A stretch of 64,000 nucleotides of DNA. Origin: Mesorhizobium sp. ES1-4 (GTDB taxonomy: Bacteria; Pseudomonadota; Alphaproteobacteria; Rhizobiales; Rhizobiaceae). Shown piece by piece: positions 8,700-22,099 of this stretch; the stretch's first letter is position 1; the number at the start of each line of letters is the position of its first letter. Below the pieces are notes generated by a model, which saw nothing but the letters and a program-made list of their open reading frames with translations, was not told where the DNA came from and did not search any database. A program made the translations under genes and the position numbers. The DNA is taken from contig NZ_JAIUGV010000004.1 in the NCBI RefSeq assembly GCF_020164745.1, forward strand, positions 1 to 64,000, given 5' to 3'.

Positions 8700-8827
8700 A
8701 TAGCCGTCAGAGTCGCTTGTGCGGCGCGTTATTAGCAGAGCAGCCGAAAAGCACAATCCTTATGAGCGACCGCGAAGGCACTCAGCTGGCCAGCAGTGCG
8801 ATTGCCGCCAGATGACCGACAAACCGG

Positions 8828-9172
8828 CTACTGGGACCACACTGCCAGCTCGTTGCCGGCTGGATCGACGAAGTGGAAGCGTCGGCCGCCGGGGAAGGGG
8901 AATATTGGCTTGACGATGGTGCCGCCAGCGCTCTCGACAGCGCGAAGGGTTTCTTCCAAATTCTCGCTATAGAGTACCGGCAGCGGCTTGGCCGGCGCTT
9001 CCACCGCATCAGCCTGAAAACCGCCGTCCAGCCCCTCGGCAAAGGCCGAATAGGTTGGCCCATAGTCGGTGAACGACCAGCCGAAGGCAGCGCTGTAGAA
9101 GCCCTTCAGCCGGTCCAGCGTGCCGCCGGTCGCCGGCATTTCCAGGTAGTCTAGTTTTCCAGGCTGTTTCAT
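8828..9172 (-). CDS. VOC-fold (glyoxalase/bleomycin-resistance-like) protein
   Basis: 114 residues from ATG 9172, preceded by AGAGG. The single beta-alpha-beta-beta-beta module is recognisable from LDYLEMPA at the start, the FYSAAFGWSFTDYGPTYSAF stretch, and the closing FHFVDPAGNELAVWSQ. Members are small cytosolic dimers whose reactions vary widely and often need a metal. The usual ligands are only partly evident (Glu near 11, Glu at the end). It stands alone between the tRNA and the divergent ppdK gene, so context gives no substrate. Confidence 0.8.
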   Translation of the reverse strand: MKQPGKLDYLEMPATGGTLDRLKGFYSAAFGWSFTDYGPTYSAFAEGLDGGFQADAVEAPAKPLPVLYSENLEETLRAVESAGGTIVKPIFPFPGGRRFHFVDPAGNELAVWSQ

Positions 9173-9398
9173 TAGGCACCTCTTTTGTTCCCTTTATGTT
9201 CTAGACGTCGGACCGTGAGGTGGCAAGTCTTTTTGACGCATCCCGGGGCATGGCTTTTTCTTAATCGATTGTAGGGACCATGCGACTTGCCCGGCGCTTG
9301 CCTTTCGCACTGCAGCATCATATCGCTCCAAAGTCGAACACGGGCGGAGCTTTCCGTTTCGCCAATCTTTCCAATCTCCTGCAACCGGAGAGCGAAGC

Positions 9399-12077
<2,679 letters not shown>

Positions 12078-12267
12078 GCTGCTACGAAGCTCACGGTTTG
12101 TTTGAAAACTTGCGCGATAAATCCAAGACTGTCGTCGAACCGCGCCTTCACCAAGCGGGCAGGTCAAATTGCCGCGCCATGCGTTTTTCTGCTATCCCTC
12201 GTCCGATTTCCGCCTTCATGCGGGTTTTGGGATAGCGGCTTGAAATCGCCGGTCGGGAATTGGTTTG

Positions 12268-13008
12268 ATGCGTCTGCCGCAAAAACGTCTCTGCGTGATC
12301 GCCATGTCGGTGGCGCTGATATCCAGCGCCCGTGCCGCGCCGCTGGTCGAACCCACGCTGCACATCAAGCCGGCTGCAAGCGGCACCGGCCGCGTTGCGC
12401 TCACGCTCGATGCCTGTGGCGGGAAGACCGACACGCGGATTCTCTCGGCGCTGGTGGAAAACAGGATACCGGCCACCATTTTTGTTACCGGCATCTGGCT
12501 GAAGCGCAACGCCGCGGCCGTTGCGATCATGCAGGCGCATCCCGATTTGTTCGAACTGGAAAACCACGGCGGCCGTCATGTTCCAGCGGTCGATACGCCA
12601 CAGAAGATCTACGGCATAAACAGCGCCGGCAGTCCTGAAGCGGTACTCGCCGAGGTCGAGTCGGGCGCCGCCGCCCTCGCCAGGACCGGCGAGCCGGCGC
12701 CGAAATGGTTCCGCGGCGCAACCGCCGAGTACAGCCCCTCGGCAATCGCAATGATCCGCAAGCTCGGCTTCAAGATTGCCGGCTTCTCGGTCAATGGGGA
12801 CGGCGGCTCGCTGCTTGGCGCCAAGGAGACGACGAGGCGCATCGCCGCCGCCAAGGATGGCGACGTCATCATCGCTCATATCAACCAGCCGACTCATGCC
12901 GCCGGCGAGGGCGTTGTGCAGGGCCTGCTGGCGCTCAAGGACAAGGGCATGACCTTCGTGCGGCTCGACGATGCGGATGGCACGGGCAATCACGGCACCA
13001 CCGAGTAG
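12268..13008 (+). CDS. Secreted polysaccharide-deacetylase-like (NodB-fold) protein
   Basis: 246 residues with a signal peptide (MRLPQKRLCVIAMSVALIS, cut near ARA). ATG 12268 is preferred over the TTG just before it. The NodB-type core is recognisable: strand 1 VALTLDACGGKTD, the ENHGGRH pair of histidines, and late motifs GFSVNGDGGS and VIIAHINQPTHAAGEGV. In classic members the first motif is TFDDG and the two Asp provide base and metal binding; here only one Asp remains, followed by Ala-Cys-Gly-Gly. A metal-dependent N- or O-deacetylase of an envelope glycan is likely, but the altered motif leaves activity open. It is not in an operon; the nearest upstream gene is ppdK, 190 bases away. Confidence 0.75.
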   Translation: MRLPQKRLCVIAMSVALISSARAAPLVEPTLHIKPAASGTGRVALTLDACGGKTDTRILSALVENRIPATIFVTGIWLKRNAAAVAIMQAHPDLFELENHGGRHVPAVDTPQKIYGINSAGSPEAVLAEVESGAAALARTGEPAPKWFRGATAEYSPSAIAMIRKLGFKIAGFSVNGDGGSLLGAKETTRRIAAAKDGDVIIAHINQPTHAAGEGVVQGLLALKDKGMTFVRLDDADGTGNHGTTE

Positions 13009-13081
13009 AGTGGTTCAGTGTTGAACCGCCGAGCCGCACTAACGACTCGGCCCGATCGCACCCTCCTTCGTGCCGAAGCGT

Positions 13082-13471
13082 TCAGTCCGGCTTGGCTTCG
13101 ATGCTGACCTTGCTGGCGTAGAAGGCGCCGTGGTCGCGGATGTCGTTCATCTCGTCGAACGGCTGCCGATAGGCCCACATCGCGTCCTTGCCCGCTTCGC
13201 CCGCCGGCAGAACGCTCCAATAGCTGGCGTCACCCTTGTAGGGGCAATGGGTCGAATGGTCGGTTCGGCTGAGCTTGTCGAAATCGATGTCGGCGAACGG
13301 AATGTAGAAGGCGGCGGGGTAGGGGGCCTCCGTCAGCACCTTCGCCTTCGCGGACGAAGCGATGACCGTATCGCCGGCGCGGACCGTGACGGTGCCGCAA
13401 TAAGGCTCTACCGTGATGATCTTGTCGGGATTGCGCTGGAAGCCGGGTGCCGGGTTGGCGATCTTGTCCAT
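13082..13471 (-). CDS. DUF427-family protein
   Basis: 129 residues from ATG 13471, with AAGGAACC upstream. The family signature is clear: IITVEPYCGTVTVRAGDTVI at the N-terminus, then AFYIPFADIDFDKL, and the conserved THCPYKGDASYW stretch near residues 73-84. DUF427 proteins are small cytosolic beta-rich folds of unsettled function. No signal or membrane helix is present. The next leftward-reading frame (13601-13945) ends upstream of it, so the two may be co-transcribed. No specific role can be given. Confidence 0.85.
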   Translation of the reverse strand: MDKIANPAPGFQRNPDKIITVEPYCGTVTVRAGDTVIASSAKAKVLTEAPYPAAFYIPFADIDFDKLSRTDHSTHCPYKGDASYWSVLPAGEAGKDAMWAYRQPFDEMNDIRDHGAFYASKVSIEAKPD

Positions 13472-13600
13472 GCTGGTTCCTTCTAGCCCCGAACCCTAAG
13501 TGTGGTGGACGGCCGGATTGCGCAAGGCCCATGGTCACAACAAAGCAAACGCCATGCGCCCGTGCTCGGCGCAAGATAGCCTTCGCGTGGCCGCCGAAAT

Positions 13601-13945
13601 TCAGGCCGCGGTTTTGAAGGCGTCCATCAGCCCGGCATAGGCGGCCGCGATGCCCGCCACCGGGTTGCTGCTTCTCGAAATGGTCTCGACTTTCAGTGCT
13701 CCGCCGCCGGTTGGCAAGGTGAGCAGCAGGAACTGGCGATTGCCGCCATCGCCGACGGATGCCGCCGCGACGTGCTGGCCTTCCCCTTCGTTCTGGACAC
13801 ACATTTTGAAGAGCAGCGTGCCGCCGACGGCTTCGAGCGCGCCGCCGACAACTTCGACGAATTCGTCTTCGGAAACAGTCTTTTCGTCCGGCACCAGGCT
13901 TTCGGCAAGCGTACTCTCGAGAACCTTATCGTCGAGCGCGTCCAT
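13601..13945 (-). CDS. Conserved-looking small hypothetical protein
   Basis: 114 residues from ATG 13945 with AGAGG 5 bases before it. I do not recognise the family. The first 35 residues are strongly acidic (DALDDKVLESTLAE, then VSEDEFVEVVGGALEA). The middle has two or three beta strands (TLLFKMCVQNEGEGQHVAAA, RQFLLLTLPTG), and the end is helical (PVAGIAAAYAGLMDAF). There is no signal or membrane segment. It reads in the same direction as the DUF427 gene, about 130 bases upstream of it. Codon use looks native and the ribosome-binding site is good, so it is probably real. Confidence 0.6.
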   Translation of the reverse strand: MDALDDKVLESTLAESLVPDEKTVSEDEFVEVVGGALEAVGGTLLFKMCVQNEGEGQHVAAASVGDGGNRQFLLLTLPTGGGALKVETISRSSNPVAGIAAAYAGLMDAFKTAA

Positions 13946-14277
13946 GCGAACCTCTTTCAGTCGCCAATCGCAACCCTTTGCCCGTTAACGAAACTTAACA
14001 TCGACGATGGCCGGATTGTGGCACTTTTGCCGCCGGGCCTTCACGAGAGTTTGCACCGATGTAACGTACTTGAAGCCGCTGCCATTCGAGTGGCGGCAAG
14101 ACATGCCAGCCGAAAATCAAAAAGCGTCCGGATTCAACCGTTTGCCGATACAGGGTCGGACTCCGACTTTCGTCCGTTGTGTTCGTGGGTGGCTGGACAA
14201 TTCCCGGGTTCGCTTCACAATGCGATCAAAAGTACGAAGCGAAAAGCTCGGGCGAAAAAGCGTGAGGAGGGAACGGC
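13946..14277. other. Divergent intergenic region upstream of the acyl-CoA synthetase gene
   Basis: 332 bases between the small hypothetical gene and the acyl-CoA synthetase gene. The left part (about 13975-14000) is less GC-rich and is the likely promoter zone. The strong site GAGGAGGGAA just before 14278 serves the synthetase. No repeat, RNA gene or additional protein gene could be supported. Confidence 0.5.
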
Positions 14278-15906
<1,629 letters not shown>

Positions 15907-15986
15907 GGGGATGTCCCGTGTTTCCGCTTCAAGCCGCCGCAAAAAGGCACTAAACCTCCGTCTGGGTTGGGGCAGCGCAGAGAATA

Positions 15987-16772
15987 ATGGTTAGCATTCC
16001 CGAACGGCAAACGTCGAAGGCTGCCGGCTGGTCGCGGGGCACGGCCGCCTTTTCGGCGGTGCTTTTGCTGACCAACTTTGTCGGCCATCGCTTCGGCCTC
16101 GTCCAAACGCCGGTGTTCCTGTGGGTGTTGGGCATTGTCGCCCTGCTGGCGGCGCTGGCGCTTCTATTTGCCGGTCTCGCCTTTGCGAGGCTGTGGAATT
16201 TTGGTGACCGTGGCGGCCGTGATCTCACCGTCGGCGCCTTGCTGGCGCTGCTGGTGCTTACCCCCTACGGCGTTGCGGCCTACTGGGCGACGATCTATCC
16301 GCCGCTGCGGGACATCTCGACCGATTTCGACGAACCGCCCGCGCTCGATATCAGTGACCGGACCAGGGACATGAACGTGCTGTCCCCGCCGACGCCGGGT
16401 GAGCAGACGTTGCAGACCGACAGTTATCCATTGGTCACCGCACGCAGCTACGACTTGCCGTTCGAGACAGTCGTCAATGCCGTTGAAACCGTGCTCGACC
16501 GGCGCGGCTGGGACCTTTCCGAGCCTTATCCCGATCTCGCCGGACAGAGCGAGGTGACCATTACCGCCATTGCCACGAGCTTCGTTCTTGGCCTTCCCGC
16601 GGACGTCGCCATTCGCGTGACGGATGACGGCGACGCGGTCATCGTCGACATGCGGTCGGCCTCGCGCTACGGCCGCCATGACCTTGGCGACAATGCCGCG
16701 CGCATCACCGATTTCCTGGCGGAACTGGATCAGGAAGTCGCCGGCCAGGTCGGCGCGGCGCCGGCACAGTAG
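15987..16772 (+). CDS. DUF1499-family membrane protein
   Basis: 261 residues. Three membrane helices lie in the first 110 residues (GTAAFSAVLLLTNFVG, VFLWVLGIVALLAALALLFA, LTVGALLALLVLTPYGVAAY). A soluble DUF1499 domain follows from about 130 to 250, with YPLVTARSYDLPFETVVNAV and IRVTDDGDAVIVDMRSASRY. The domain is widespread but has no firm function. It lies 80 bases after the acyl-CoA synthetase gene and reads in the same direction, so co-transcription is possible; no functional link is evident. Confidence 0.85.
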   Translation: MVSIPERQTSKAAGWSRGTAAFSAVLLLTNFVGHRFGLVQTPVFLWVLGIVALLAALALLFAGLAFARLWNFGDRGGRDLTVGALLALLVLTPYGVAAYWATIYPPLRDISTDFDEPPALDISDRTRDMNVLSPPTPGEQTLQTDSYPLVTARSYDLPFETVVNAVETVLDRRGWDLSEPYPDLAGQSEVTITAIATSFVLGLPADVAIRVTDDGDAVIVDMRSASRYGRHDLGDNAARITDFLAELDQEVAGQVGAAPAQ

Positions 16773-16837
16773 CCATTTTCCGGGCGAATTCACGCTCGCG
16801 AAGACGGCAGGCTCAATGCGCGGGTGGCGGGCAGGGC

Positions 16838-17746
16838 CTATCGGCCCGGCGTGAAAATGCCGTCCATGGCGGGGGCGGCGTCCGTGGACACCACGCCGCG
16901 CGCCACCAGGTCTTCCAGATGGGCAAGCACCGACAGGCCGGCGGCCCCGTGCAGCCGGGGATCGGTATCCCTGTAGATCGCCCTGACCATGTCGGGAATG
17001 GTCCTGTCGCCGGCTCTGACCCGCTTCAGTATGGCTCGTTCGCGCATCTTGCGATGGGTCTTCAGCCCGCGCATGAAATTGCGCGGCGACGCCACCGGTC
17101 CACCATGGCCAGGCAGCAGCAGGCGATCGTCGCGCTCGATGAGCCGGTCCAGCGATGCCATGTAATCGGCCATTGCCCCGTCCGGCGGCGCCACGATCGA
17201 GGTCGCCCAAGCCATGACGTGATCGGCCGAAAACAGGATGCCGGTGCCTTCCAGCGCGAATGCCGCGTGATTGGCGGTGTGGCCGGGCGTCAGGACCGTC
17301 CGGATCGCCCAGCCGTCGCCGCTGATCAACTCACCGTCCGGCAATGCGATATCGGGAACGAAAGCGGTATCGGCGCTGGCATCGAGTGCATTGGTTTCGC
17401 CGATATGCAAGGGCCTCGCAGGGCGGTGCGGTCCCTCCGCCAGCACCTGGGCGCCGGTGCGCTCCTTCAACCGGGCCGCCAGCGGAGAATGGTCGCGATG
17501 CGTGTGGCTGACGAAAATGTGGCTGACCGGCCGGCCGGCGATCACGTCGAGCAAAGTCTGCAGATGCGACCCGTCATCCGGTCCGGGATCGATCACCGCC
17601 AGCGTGTCGCGCCCCACGACATAGCTGTTGGTGCCATGAAAGGTGAAGGGACTGGGATTTCGGGCCGTGACGCGTTGCACGCCGGGGGCCACGCTTACGC
17701 CTTGGCCATAAGCGGGGTCGAAGCTGGTATCGAATTTGAGAGCCAT
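16838..17746 (-). CDS. MBL-fold metallohydrolase
   Basis: 302 residues when started at ATG 17746 (MALKFDTSFDPAYG); a much longer upstream extension is possible but overlaps bioY and lacks family features. The zinc motif is SHTHRDH near residues 97-103. Further ligands are in TPGHTANH, SADHVMAW and LLPGHGGP. The C-terminal helices (MRERAILKRVRAGDRTIPDM) resemble the LACTB2 branch, which includes RNases and small-molecule hydrolases. It is cytosolic, with no signal. It is divergent from bioY with a short shared promoter region. Substrate unknown. Confidence 0.85.
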   Translation of the reverse strand: MALKFDTSFDPAYGQGVSVAPGVQRVTARNPSPFTFHGTNSYVVGRDTLAVIDPGPDDGSHLQTLLDVIAGRPVSHIFVSHTHRDHSPLAARLKERTGAQVLAEGPHRPARPLHIGETNALDASADTAFVPDIALPDGELISGDGWAIRTVLTPGHTANHAAFALEGTGILFSADHVMAWATSIVAPPDGAMADYMASLDRLIERDDRLLLPGHGGPVASPRNFMRGLKTHRKMRERAILKRVRAGDRTIPDMVRAIYRDTDPRLHGAAGLSVLAHLEDLVARGVVSTDAAPAMDGIFTPGR

Positions 17747-17861
17747 GTCGGCACATTGTTCCCGGAACGGCAAAACCGATTGCCGCATAGCACGCAAGCC
17801 AATATAGGAAAACGCAAGACCGCGATTGTTGGTTCGCGGCAAGATTGGATTGGGGAAGACC

Positions 17862-18452
17862 ATGACAACCGCAACGACGACGCGCCCGCTTGTTTTTCTG
17901 GCCCTGCCGCAAGACGGTGCCGCGCGACTGGCAACGCAGTTTTTCCTGGCGATTGCCGGGACACTGCTGTTGACGCTTTCGGCCAAGACCAGGGTAGTGC
18001 TCGGGCCTGTCGATATCTCGATGCAGACCCTCGCCGTCTTTGTGATCGCCGCCGCCTTCGGCATGAGGCTCGGCGTCGCCACTCTGCTGCTCTACATGGC
18101 GGAAGGCGCGATGGGCTTCCCGGTCTTCCAGGGTACGCCGGAAAAGGGCGTCGGCATTGCCTACATGCTCGGCTCGACCGGCGGCTATCTCGCCGGCTTC
18201 GTGGTCATGGCGGCAATTGTCGGTTGGGCTGCGGACCGCGGCTGGGACCGTCATCCGGTCAAGCTTTTCAACGCCATGCTGGTCGCCGAGGTCATCATGA
18301 TGGCGATGGGCTTCGCCTGGCTGGCGCTGCTCATCGGTCCGGAAAAGTCCTGGCAGTTCGGCGTCGTGCCGTTCATCGTCGGCGACCTGATAAAGGTAGC
18401 TCTCGCGGCCAGCCTCGTGCCGGCCGTCTGGTCATTGCTGAAGCGCTCCTGA
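17862..18452 (+). CDS. bioY: Biotin transporter substrate-binding protein BioY
   Basis: 196 residues from ATG 17862, preceded by GGGGAAG; an earlier frame start at 17826 is less likely. Six membrane helices are visible, and the BioY features are clear: VDISMQTLAVFVIAAAFG, EGAMGFPVFQG, and GSTGGYLAGFVVMA. BioY is the integral-membrane S component of biotin ECF transporters. No bioM or bioN energy-coupling genes are next to it, so it either acts alone or uses a module encoded elsewhere. A strong GC hairpin follows the stop codon. Confidence 0.93.
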   Translation: MTTATTTRPLVFLALPQDGAARLATQFFLAIAGTLLLTLSAKTRVVLGPVDISMQTLAVFVIAAAFGMRLGVATLLLYMAEGAMGFPVFQGTPEKGVGIAYMLGSTGGYLAGFVVMAAIVGWAADRGWDRHPVKLFNAMLVAEVIMMAMGFAWLALLIGPEKSWQFGVVPFIVGDLIKVALAASLVPAVWSLLKRS

Positions 18453-18463
18453 TTTGAGAGCAT

Positions 18464-18487
18464 CCGGCCCGGATCGCCCCGGGCCGG
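18464..18487 (+). terminator. GC-rich hairpin after bioY
   Basis: CCGGCCCGG (18464-18472) pairs perfectly with CCGGGCCGG (18479-18487) around the loop ATCGCC, 12 bases after the bioY stop. There is no T-run, so it is a weak intrinsic terminator or an mRNA end-stabilising structure. Confidence 0.45.
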
Positions 18488-18547
18488 AGCCTGGCCCGCA
18501 GTCAGTTCAGGCCGGTCCCCCAGGCATGTCACGGACGGGCATTTCTC

Positions 18548-19573
18548 ATGAAGGTTCTGGTCACCGGCGCTGCCGGCTTCATAGGCTATCATGTCGCCAG
18601 ACGGCTCCTGGAGCGCGGTGACGAGGTTGTCGGCATCGACAGCATCAACGACTACTACGACCCGCAGCTCAAGCAGGCGCGGCTGCGGCTCCTGGCCGAG
18701 GCGAGCCGCGGCACCAATGCCGGCTATCATTTCATCCACGGCGATCTTGCCGACCGTAACATCGTCGATGGCTGCTTTGCCGACCACGCCTTCGACCGGG
18801 TGATCCATCTCGCCGCCCAGGCTGGCGTCCGCTACAGCCTGGAAAACCCACGCGCCTATGTCGAGAGCAACATCGTTGCCTTCACCAATATGCTCGAGGC
18901 CTGCCGCGGCAGCGGTGCCGGGCACCTGACCTACGCCAGCACCTCCAGCGTCTATGGCGCCAACACCGACATGCCGTTTTCCGAGCATCGCCCGGCCGAC
19001 CATCCGTTGCAGTTCTACGCCGCCACCAAGCGCGCCAACGAACTGATGGCGCACAGCTACAGCCATCTGTTCGGCCTGCCCACCACCGGACTGCGTTTCT
19101 TCACCGTATACGGCCCCTGGGGGCGCCCTGACATGGCGCTGTTCCTGTTCACCAGGAGCATCCTGGCCGGTGAGCCGATCAAGCTGTTCAACAACGGCAA
19201 CCACACGCGCGACTTCACCTATGTCGAGGACATCGCCGAGGGTGTGATTCGCGCCAGCGACAATCCCGCCGCGGCCAATCCGGCCTGGGATTCCAGCCAT
19301 CCGGATCCGGCGACCAGCAGCGCGTCCTGGCGCATTTTCAACATCGGCAACAACAGCCCCGTGAAGCTGACCGCCTATGTCGAGGCGCTGGAAACCGCGC
19401 TCGGCCGCAAGGCGGTGATCGAACTCCTGCCGCTGCAGGCCGGCGACGTGCCCGACACCTTCGCCGACACTTCGGCGCTGCAAGCGGCGGTCGGCTACCG
19501 CCCCCGCACCTCCGTGATGGAGGGGGTAGGGCGGTTCGTCGAGTGGTACCAGGGTTATTTTGGGCGTCGTTAA
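18548..19573 (+). CDS. lpsL: UDP-glucuronate 4-epimerase-like (LpsL family)
   Basis: 341 residues of the extended short-chain dehydrogenase family. The NAD-binding motif [11 protein letters not shown] is at 8-18, the catalytic triad includes Ser/Thr in STSSVYGAN and YAATK, and the substrate segment [17 protein letters not shown] is typical of the UDP-glucuronate epimerases that make UDP-galacturonate. [18 protein letters not shown] is also diagnostic of this branch. The cytosolic product feeds uronic acids into LPS or capsule. It opens the polysaccharide region and precedes a methyltransferase and rmlACBD on the same strand. The symbol follows the rhizobial LpsL name and is a family-level assignment. 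Confidence 0.8.
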   Translation: MKVLVTGAAGFIGYHVARRLLERGDEVVGIDSINDYYDPQLKQARLRLLAEASRGTNAGYHFIHGDLADRNIVDGCFADHAFDRVIHLAAQAGVRYSLENPRAYVESNIVAFTNMLEACRGSGAGHLTYASTSSVYGANTDMPFSEHRPADHPLQFYAATKRANELMAHSYSHLFGLPTTGLRFFTVYGPWGRPDMALFLFTRSILAGEPIKLFNNGNHTRDFTYVEDIAEGVIRASDNPAAANPAWDSSHPDPATSSASWRIFNIGNNSPVKLTAYVEALETALGRKAVIELLPLQAGDVPDTFADTSALQAAVGYRPRTSVMEGVGRFVEWYQGYFGRR

Positions 19574-19693
19574 GCGCGCTCCTGGCCGTGCCGAGGCTGG
19601 CTACCGGTCGAAAACGACGAGGAACAAACAAATATATGCCGGTCTGACTATATGCTAGTCTGACAGGTCATCGGGCAGACGGTGGAGGTCGCC

Positions 19694-20506
19694 ATGTTGG
19701 AAACGGATAAGCTGTTCGCCGGCTCGATTCCGGAAAACTACGACCGCTACATGGTGCCGTTGATTTTCGAGCCGTTCGCCGCTGATATCGCGCAACGAGC
19801 CGCGGCCCTGTCGCCGGGCGCGGTCCTGGAAATCGCCGCCGGCACCGGCGTCGTCACCCGCGCATTGGCGCCAGGACTGCCATCCGGCGCGCGCTATATG
19901 GTGACCGATCTCAACCAGCCGATGCTCGACTACGCCGCTTCGCAGCAGGCACCCGACAGCCGCATCGAATGGCGCCAGGCGGATGCGATGGCGCTGCCGT
20001 TCGAAGACGCGGCCTTCGACCTCGTCTGCTGCCAGTTCGGTGCGATGTTCTTTCCAGACCGCATCTCTGCCTATCGCGAAGCCAGGCGGGTCCTGAAGCC
20101 GGGAGGACGGTTTTTGTTCAACGTATGGGACCGCATCGAGGAGAATGTATTCGCCGATGACGTGACCAATGCGCTGGCGAGGATCTTTCCCGACGATCCG
20201 CCACGCTTCCTGGCACGCACGCCGCACGGCTACCACGACAAGGTGCTGATCCGTCGCGACCTGGAGGACGCGGGTTTCTCTCATGTTGCGATCGACACGC
20301 GAGCCGAGCAAAGCCGCGCATCCTCGCCACGCATTCCGGCCGTCGCCTATTGTCATGGCACCGTTCTCCGCAACGAAATCGAGGCCAGGGAGGCTGGAAA
20401 ACTGGACGCCGCGACCGCCTACGCGCAATCGGCCATTGCGGACAGACATGGCAACGGCGAAGTTGCCGCCAAAATCCAGGCCCATGTGGTCATGGCTGTG
20501 GCCTAG
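19694..20506 (+). CDS. Class I SAM-dependent methyltransferase
   Basis: 270 residues from ATG 19694, with GGAGG 5 bases upstream; the GTG at 19682 overlaps that site and is unlikely. Motif I is VLEIAAGTGVVTR, motif II lies around TDLNQPMLDYA, and the acidic loop is QADAMALPFEDAAFDLV. VLKPGGRFLFNVWD is the usual post-motif segment of the Methyltransf_11/25 type. Nothing specifies the acceptor. The upstream gap contains two copies of GTCTGAC 16 bases apart (19642 and 19658). Position between lpsL and rmlA hints at glycan methylation, but the protein also resembles general small-molecule methyltransferases. Confidence 0.8.
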   Translation: MLETDKLFAGSIPENYDRYMVPLIFEPFAADIAQRAAALSPGAVLEIAAGTGVVTRALAPGLPSGARYMVTDLNQPMLDYAASQQAPDSRIEWRQADAMALPFEDAAFDLVCCQFGAMFFPDRISAYREARRVLKPGGRFLFNVWDRIEENVFADDVTNALARIFPDDPPRFLARTPHGYHDKVLIRRDLEDAGFSHVAIDTRAEQSRASSPRIPAVAYCHGTVLRNEIEAREAGKLDAATAYAQSAIADRHGNGEVAAKIQAHVVMAVA

Positions 20507-20558
20507 ACCGCCGACGGACGGCATCCAACATGGCCGACGCGTTCGTCACGTGCCGCAT

Positions 20559-20587
20559 TGACAAGCCAAGGCATGAAACCTAAGCAC
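20559..20587 (+). promoter_or_regulatory. Candidate sigma70-type promoter of rmlACBD
   Basis: TTGACA at 20559-20564 is followed after 17 bases by TAAGCA at 20582-20587, about 45 bases before the rmlA start. The -35 box matches consensus exactly; the -10 box matches partly. Confidence 0.4.
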
Positions 20588-20631
20588 AGGCACTCAGGGC
20601 CGGGGGGCTTTGGCATGTCGAGGAGAGCTTC

Positions 20632-21513
20632 TTGAAAGGAATTATCCTTGCTGGAGGCAGTGGAACGCGTCTTTATCCACTAACATTAGCCGTCTCTAAG
20701 CAAATTCTTCCCATCTACGACAAGCCGATGATCTATTATCCGCTGAGCGTGTTGATGCTCGCGGGAATACGAGAGATTCTGGTTATTTCGACACCGCGTG
20801 ATCTACCGGCTTTCCGTGATTTGCTCGGCGACGGGTCGGACTTCGGTCTGGCACTGTCTTACGCCGAGCAACCGCTGCCCAACGGCCTCGCGGAGGCTTT
20901 CATCATCGGCCGCGATTTCATCGGCAAGGACAGCGTGTCGATGATCCTGGGCGACAACATCTATTTTGGCGACGGGCTGTCGCAGCTTTGCCGCGACGCG
21001 GCATCGCGCCAGTCGGGGGCTTCGGTGTTCGCTTATCATGTCGAGGATCCCGAACGCTATGGCGTGGTGTCTTTCGACAAGGCGACCGGAACCGCGCTGA
21101 CGATCGAGGAAAAGCCGCAAAAGCCGAAGTCCAACTGGGCCGTCACGGGGCTCTATTTCTACGACAATCAGGTCGTCGACATCGCCCCGACCATTCGTCC
21201 TTCGGCGCGTGGCGAGATCGAGATCACCGCGGTCAACAATGTCTATCTCGAGCGCGGCCAACTGCATGTTCACCGGCTGGGGCGCGGCTATGCCTGGCTC
21301 GACACCGGCACGCATGACAGCCTGCACGAAGCCTCCTCCTTCGTGCGCACGATCGAACATCGCCAGGGCATCAAGGTTGCCTGTCCGGAGGAAATCGCCT
21401 TCGAACAGGGGTGGCTGACGGCGGACAAGGTGCTGGAGCGTGCAACCCGCCTGGGAAAGAACGAATACGCCGCCTATCTGCGCCGGCGTGTCGCCGATCT
21501 TTCGGAGGGCTAG
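20632..21513 (+). CDS. rmlA: Glucose-1-phosphate thymidylyltransferase
   Basis: 293 residues, starting at TTG 20632 after GAGGAG. It makes dTDP-glucose from glucose-1-phosphate and dTTP, the first step to dTDP-L-rhamnose. The nucleotide-binding motif [16 protein letters not shown] is at the very N-terminus. [27 protein letters not shown] and [20 protein letters not shown] are hallmark RmlA segments. It is first of four consecutive rml genes, with rmlC starting 1 base after its stop. TTG starts are uncommon and may lower expression of the first gene. Confidence 0.96.
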   Translation: MKGIILAGGSGTRLYPLTLAVSKQILPIYDKPMIYYPLSVLMLAGIREILVISTPRDLPAFRDLLGDGSDFGLALSYAEQPLPNGLAEAFIIGRDFIGKDSVSMILGDNIYFGDGLSQLCRDAASRQSGASVFAYHVEDPERYGVVSFDKATGTALTIEEKPQKPKSNWAVTGLYFYDNQVVDIAPTIRPSARGEIEITAVNNVYLERGQLHVHRLGRGYAWLDTGTHDSLHEASSFVRTIEHRQGIKVACPEEIAFEQGWLTADKVLERATRLGKNEYAAYLRRRVADLSEG

Positions 21514-21514
21514 C

Positions 21515-22069
21515 ATGCTGGAGGTGAGATCCCTGGGCATCGACGGGGTGCTCGAAATCGTTCCAAAACGCCATGGCGACGCACGCGGTTTCTTCATGGA
21601 AACCTACAATGCCGAGCGCTTTTCGCAGGCCGGCATCGACTTGACTTTCGTGCAGGACAACCACTCCTATTCCGCCGCCGCGGGCGTCCTGCGCGGACTT
21701 CACTACCAGCTTGCGCCGCGTGCCCAGGACAAGCTGCTGCGCGTTATCCGCGGCGGCATTCTCGACGTCGCGGTCGATATCCGCCGCGGTTCGGAAACCT
21801 TTGGAAAATGGGTCGCGCTGGAAGTGTCGGCCGAAAAAGGCAACCAGATCCTGGTGCCCAAGGGCTTCGCGCATGGCTTCGTCACGCTCGTGCCCGACAC
21901 CGAGGTGCTGTACAAGGTGACCGACACCTATTCGCCCGAGCATGACCGGTCGATCCGTTTCGACGATCCCGCCATCGGCATCGCCTGGCCGTCGCTGGCC
22001 GGCGGGTTCCAGCTTTCGGACAAGGACCTCAAGGCGCCGGCGCTGGCCGCGGCCGAGGTGTTCGCCTGA
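21515..22069 (+). CDS. rmlC: dTDP-4-dehydrorhamnose 3,5-epimerase
   Basis: 184 residues from ATG 21515, immediately after the rmlA stop; the ribosome-binding site GGAGGG lies inside the end of rmlA. A cupin-fold dimer that epimerises C3 and C5 of the keto-sugar. Conserved segments include DARGFFMETYNAERF, VQDNHSYS, GVLRGLHYQ with the catalytic His, the dRVI-type strand KLLRVIRGGILDVAVDIRRG, and PKGFAHGFVTL. It forms the rmlA-C-B-D order and acts between RmlB and RmlD. Confidence 0.96.
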   Translation: MLEVRSLGIDGVLEIVPKRHGDARGFFMETYNAERFSQAGIDLTFVQDNHSYSAAAGVLRGLHYQLAPRAQDKLLRVIRGGILDVAVDIRRGSETFGKWVALEVSAEKGNQILVPKGFAHGFVTLVPDTEVLYKVTDTYSPEHDRSIRFDDPAIGIAWPSLAGGFQLSDKDLKAPALAAAEVFA

Positions 22070-22099
22070 TGGGAGCTTGTGGTGCATGAGGGCAGCGGC

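Noticed and set aside
17862..18452. A full biotin ECF transporter
   Set aside because: Only bioY is present; no bioM or bioN next to it.
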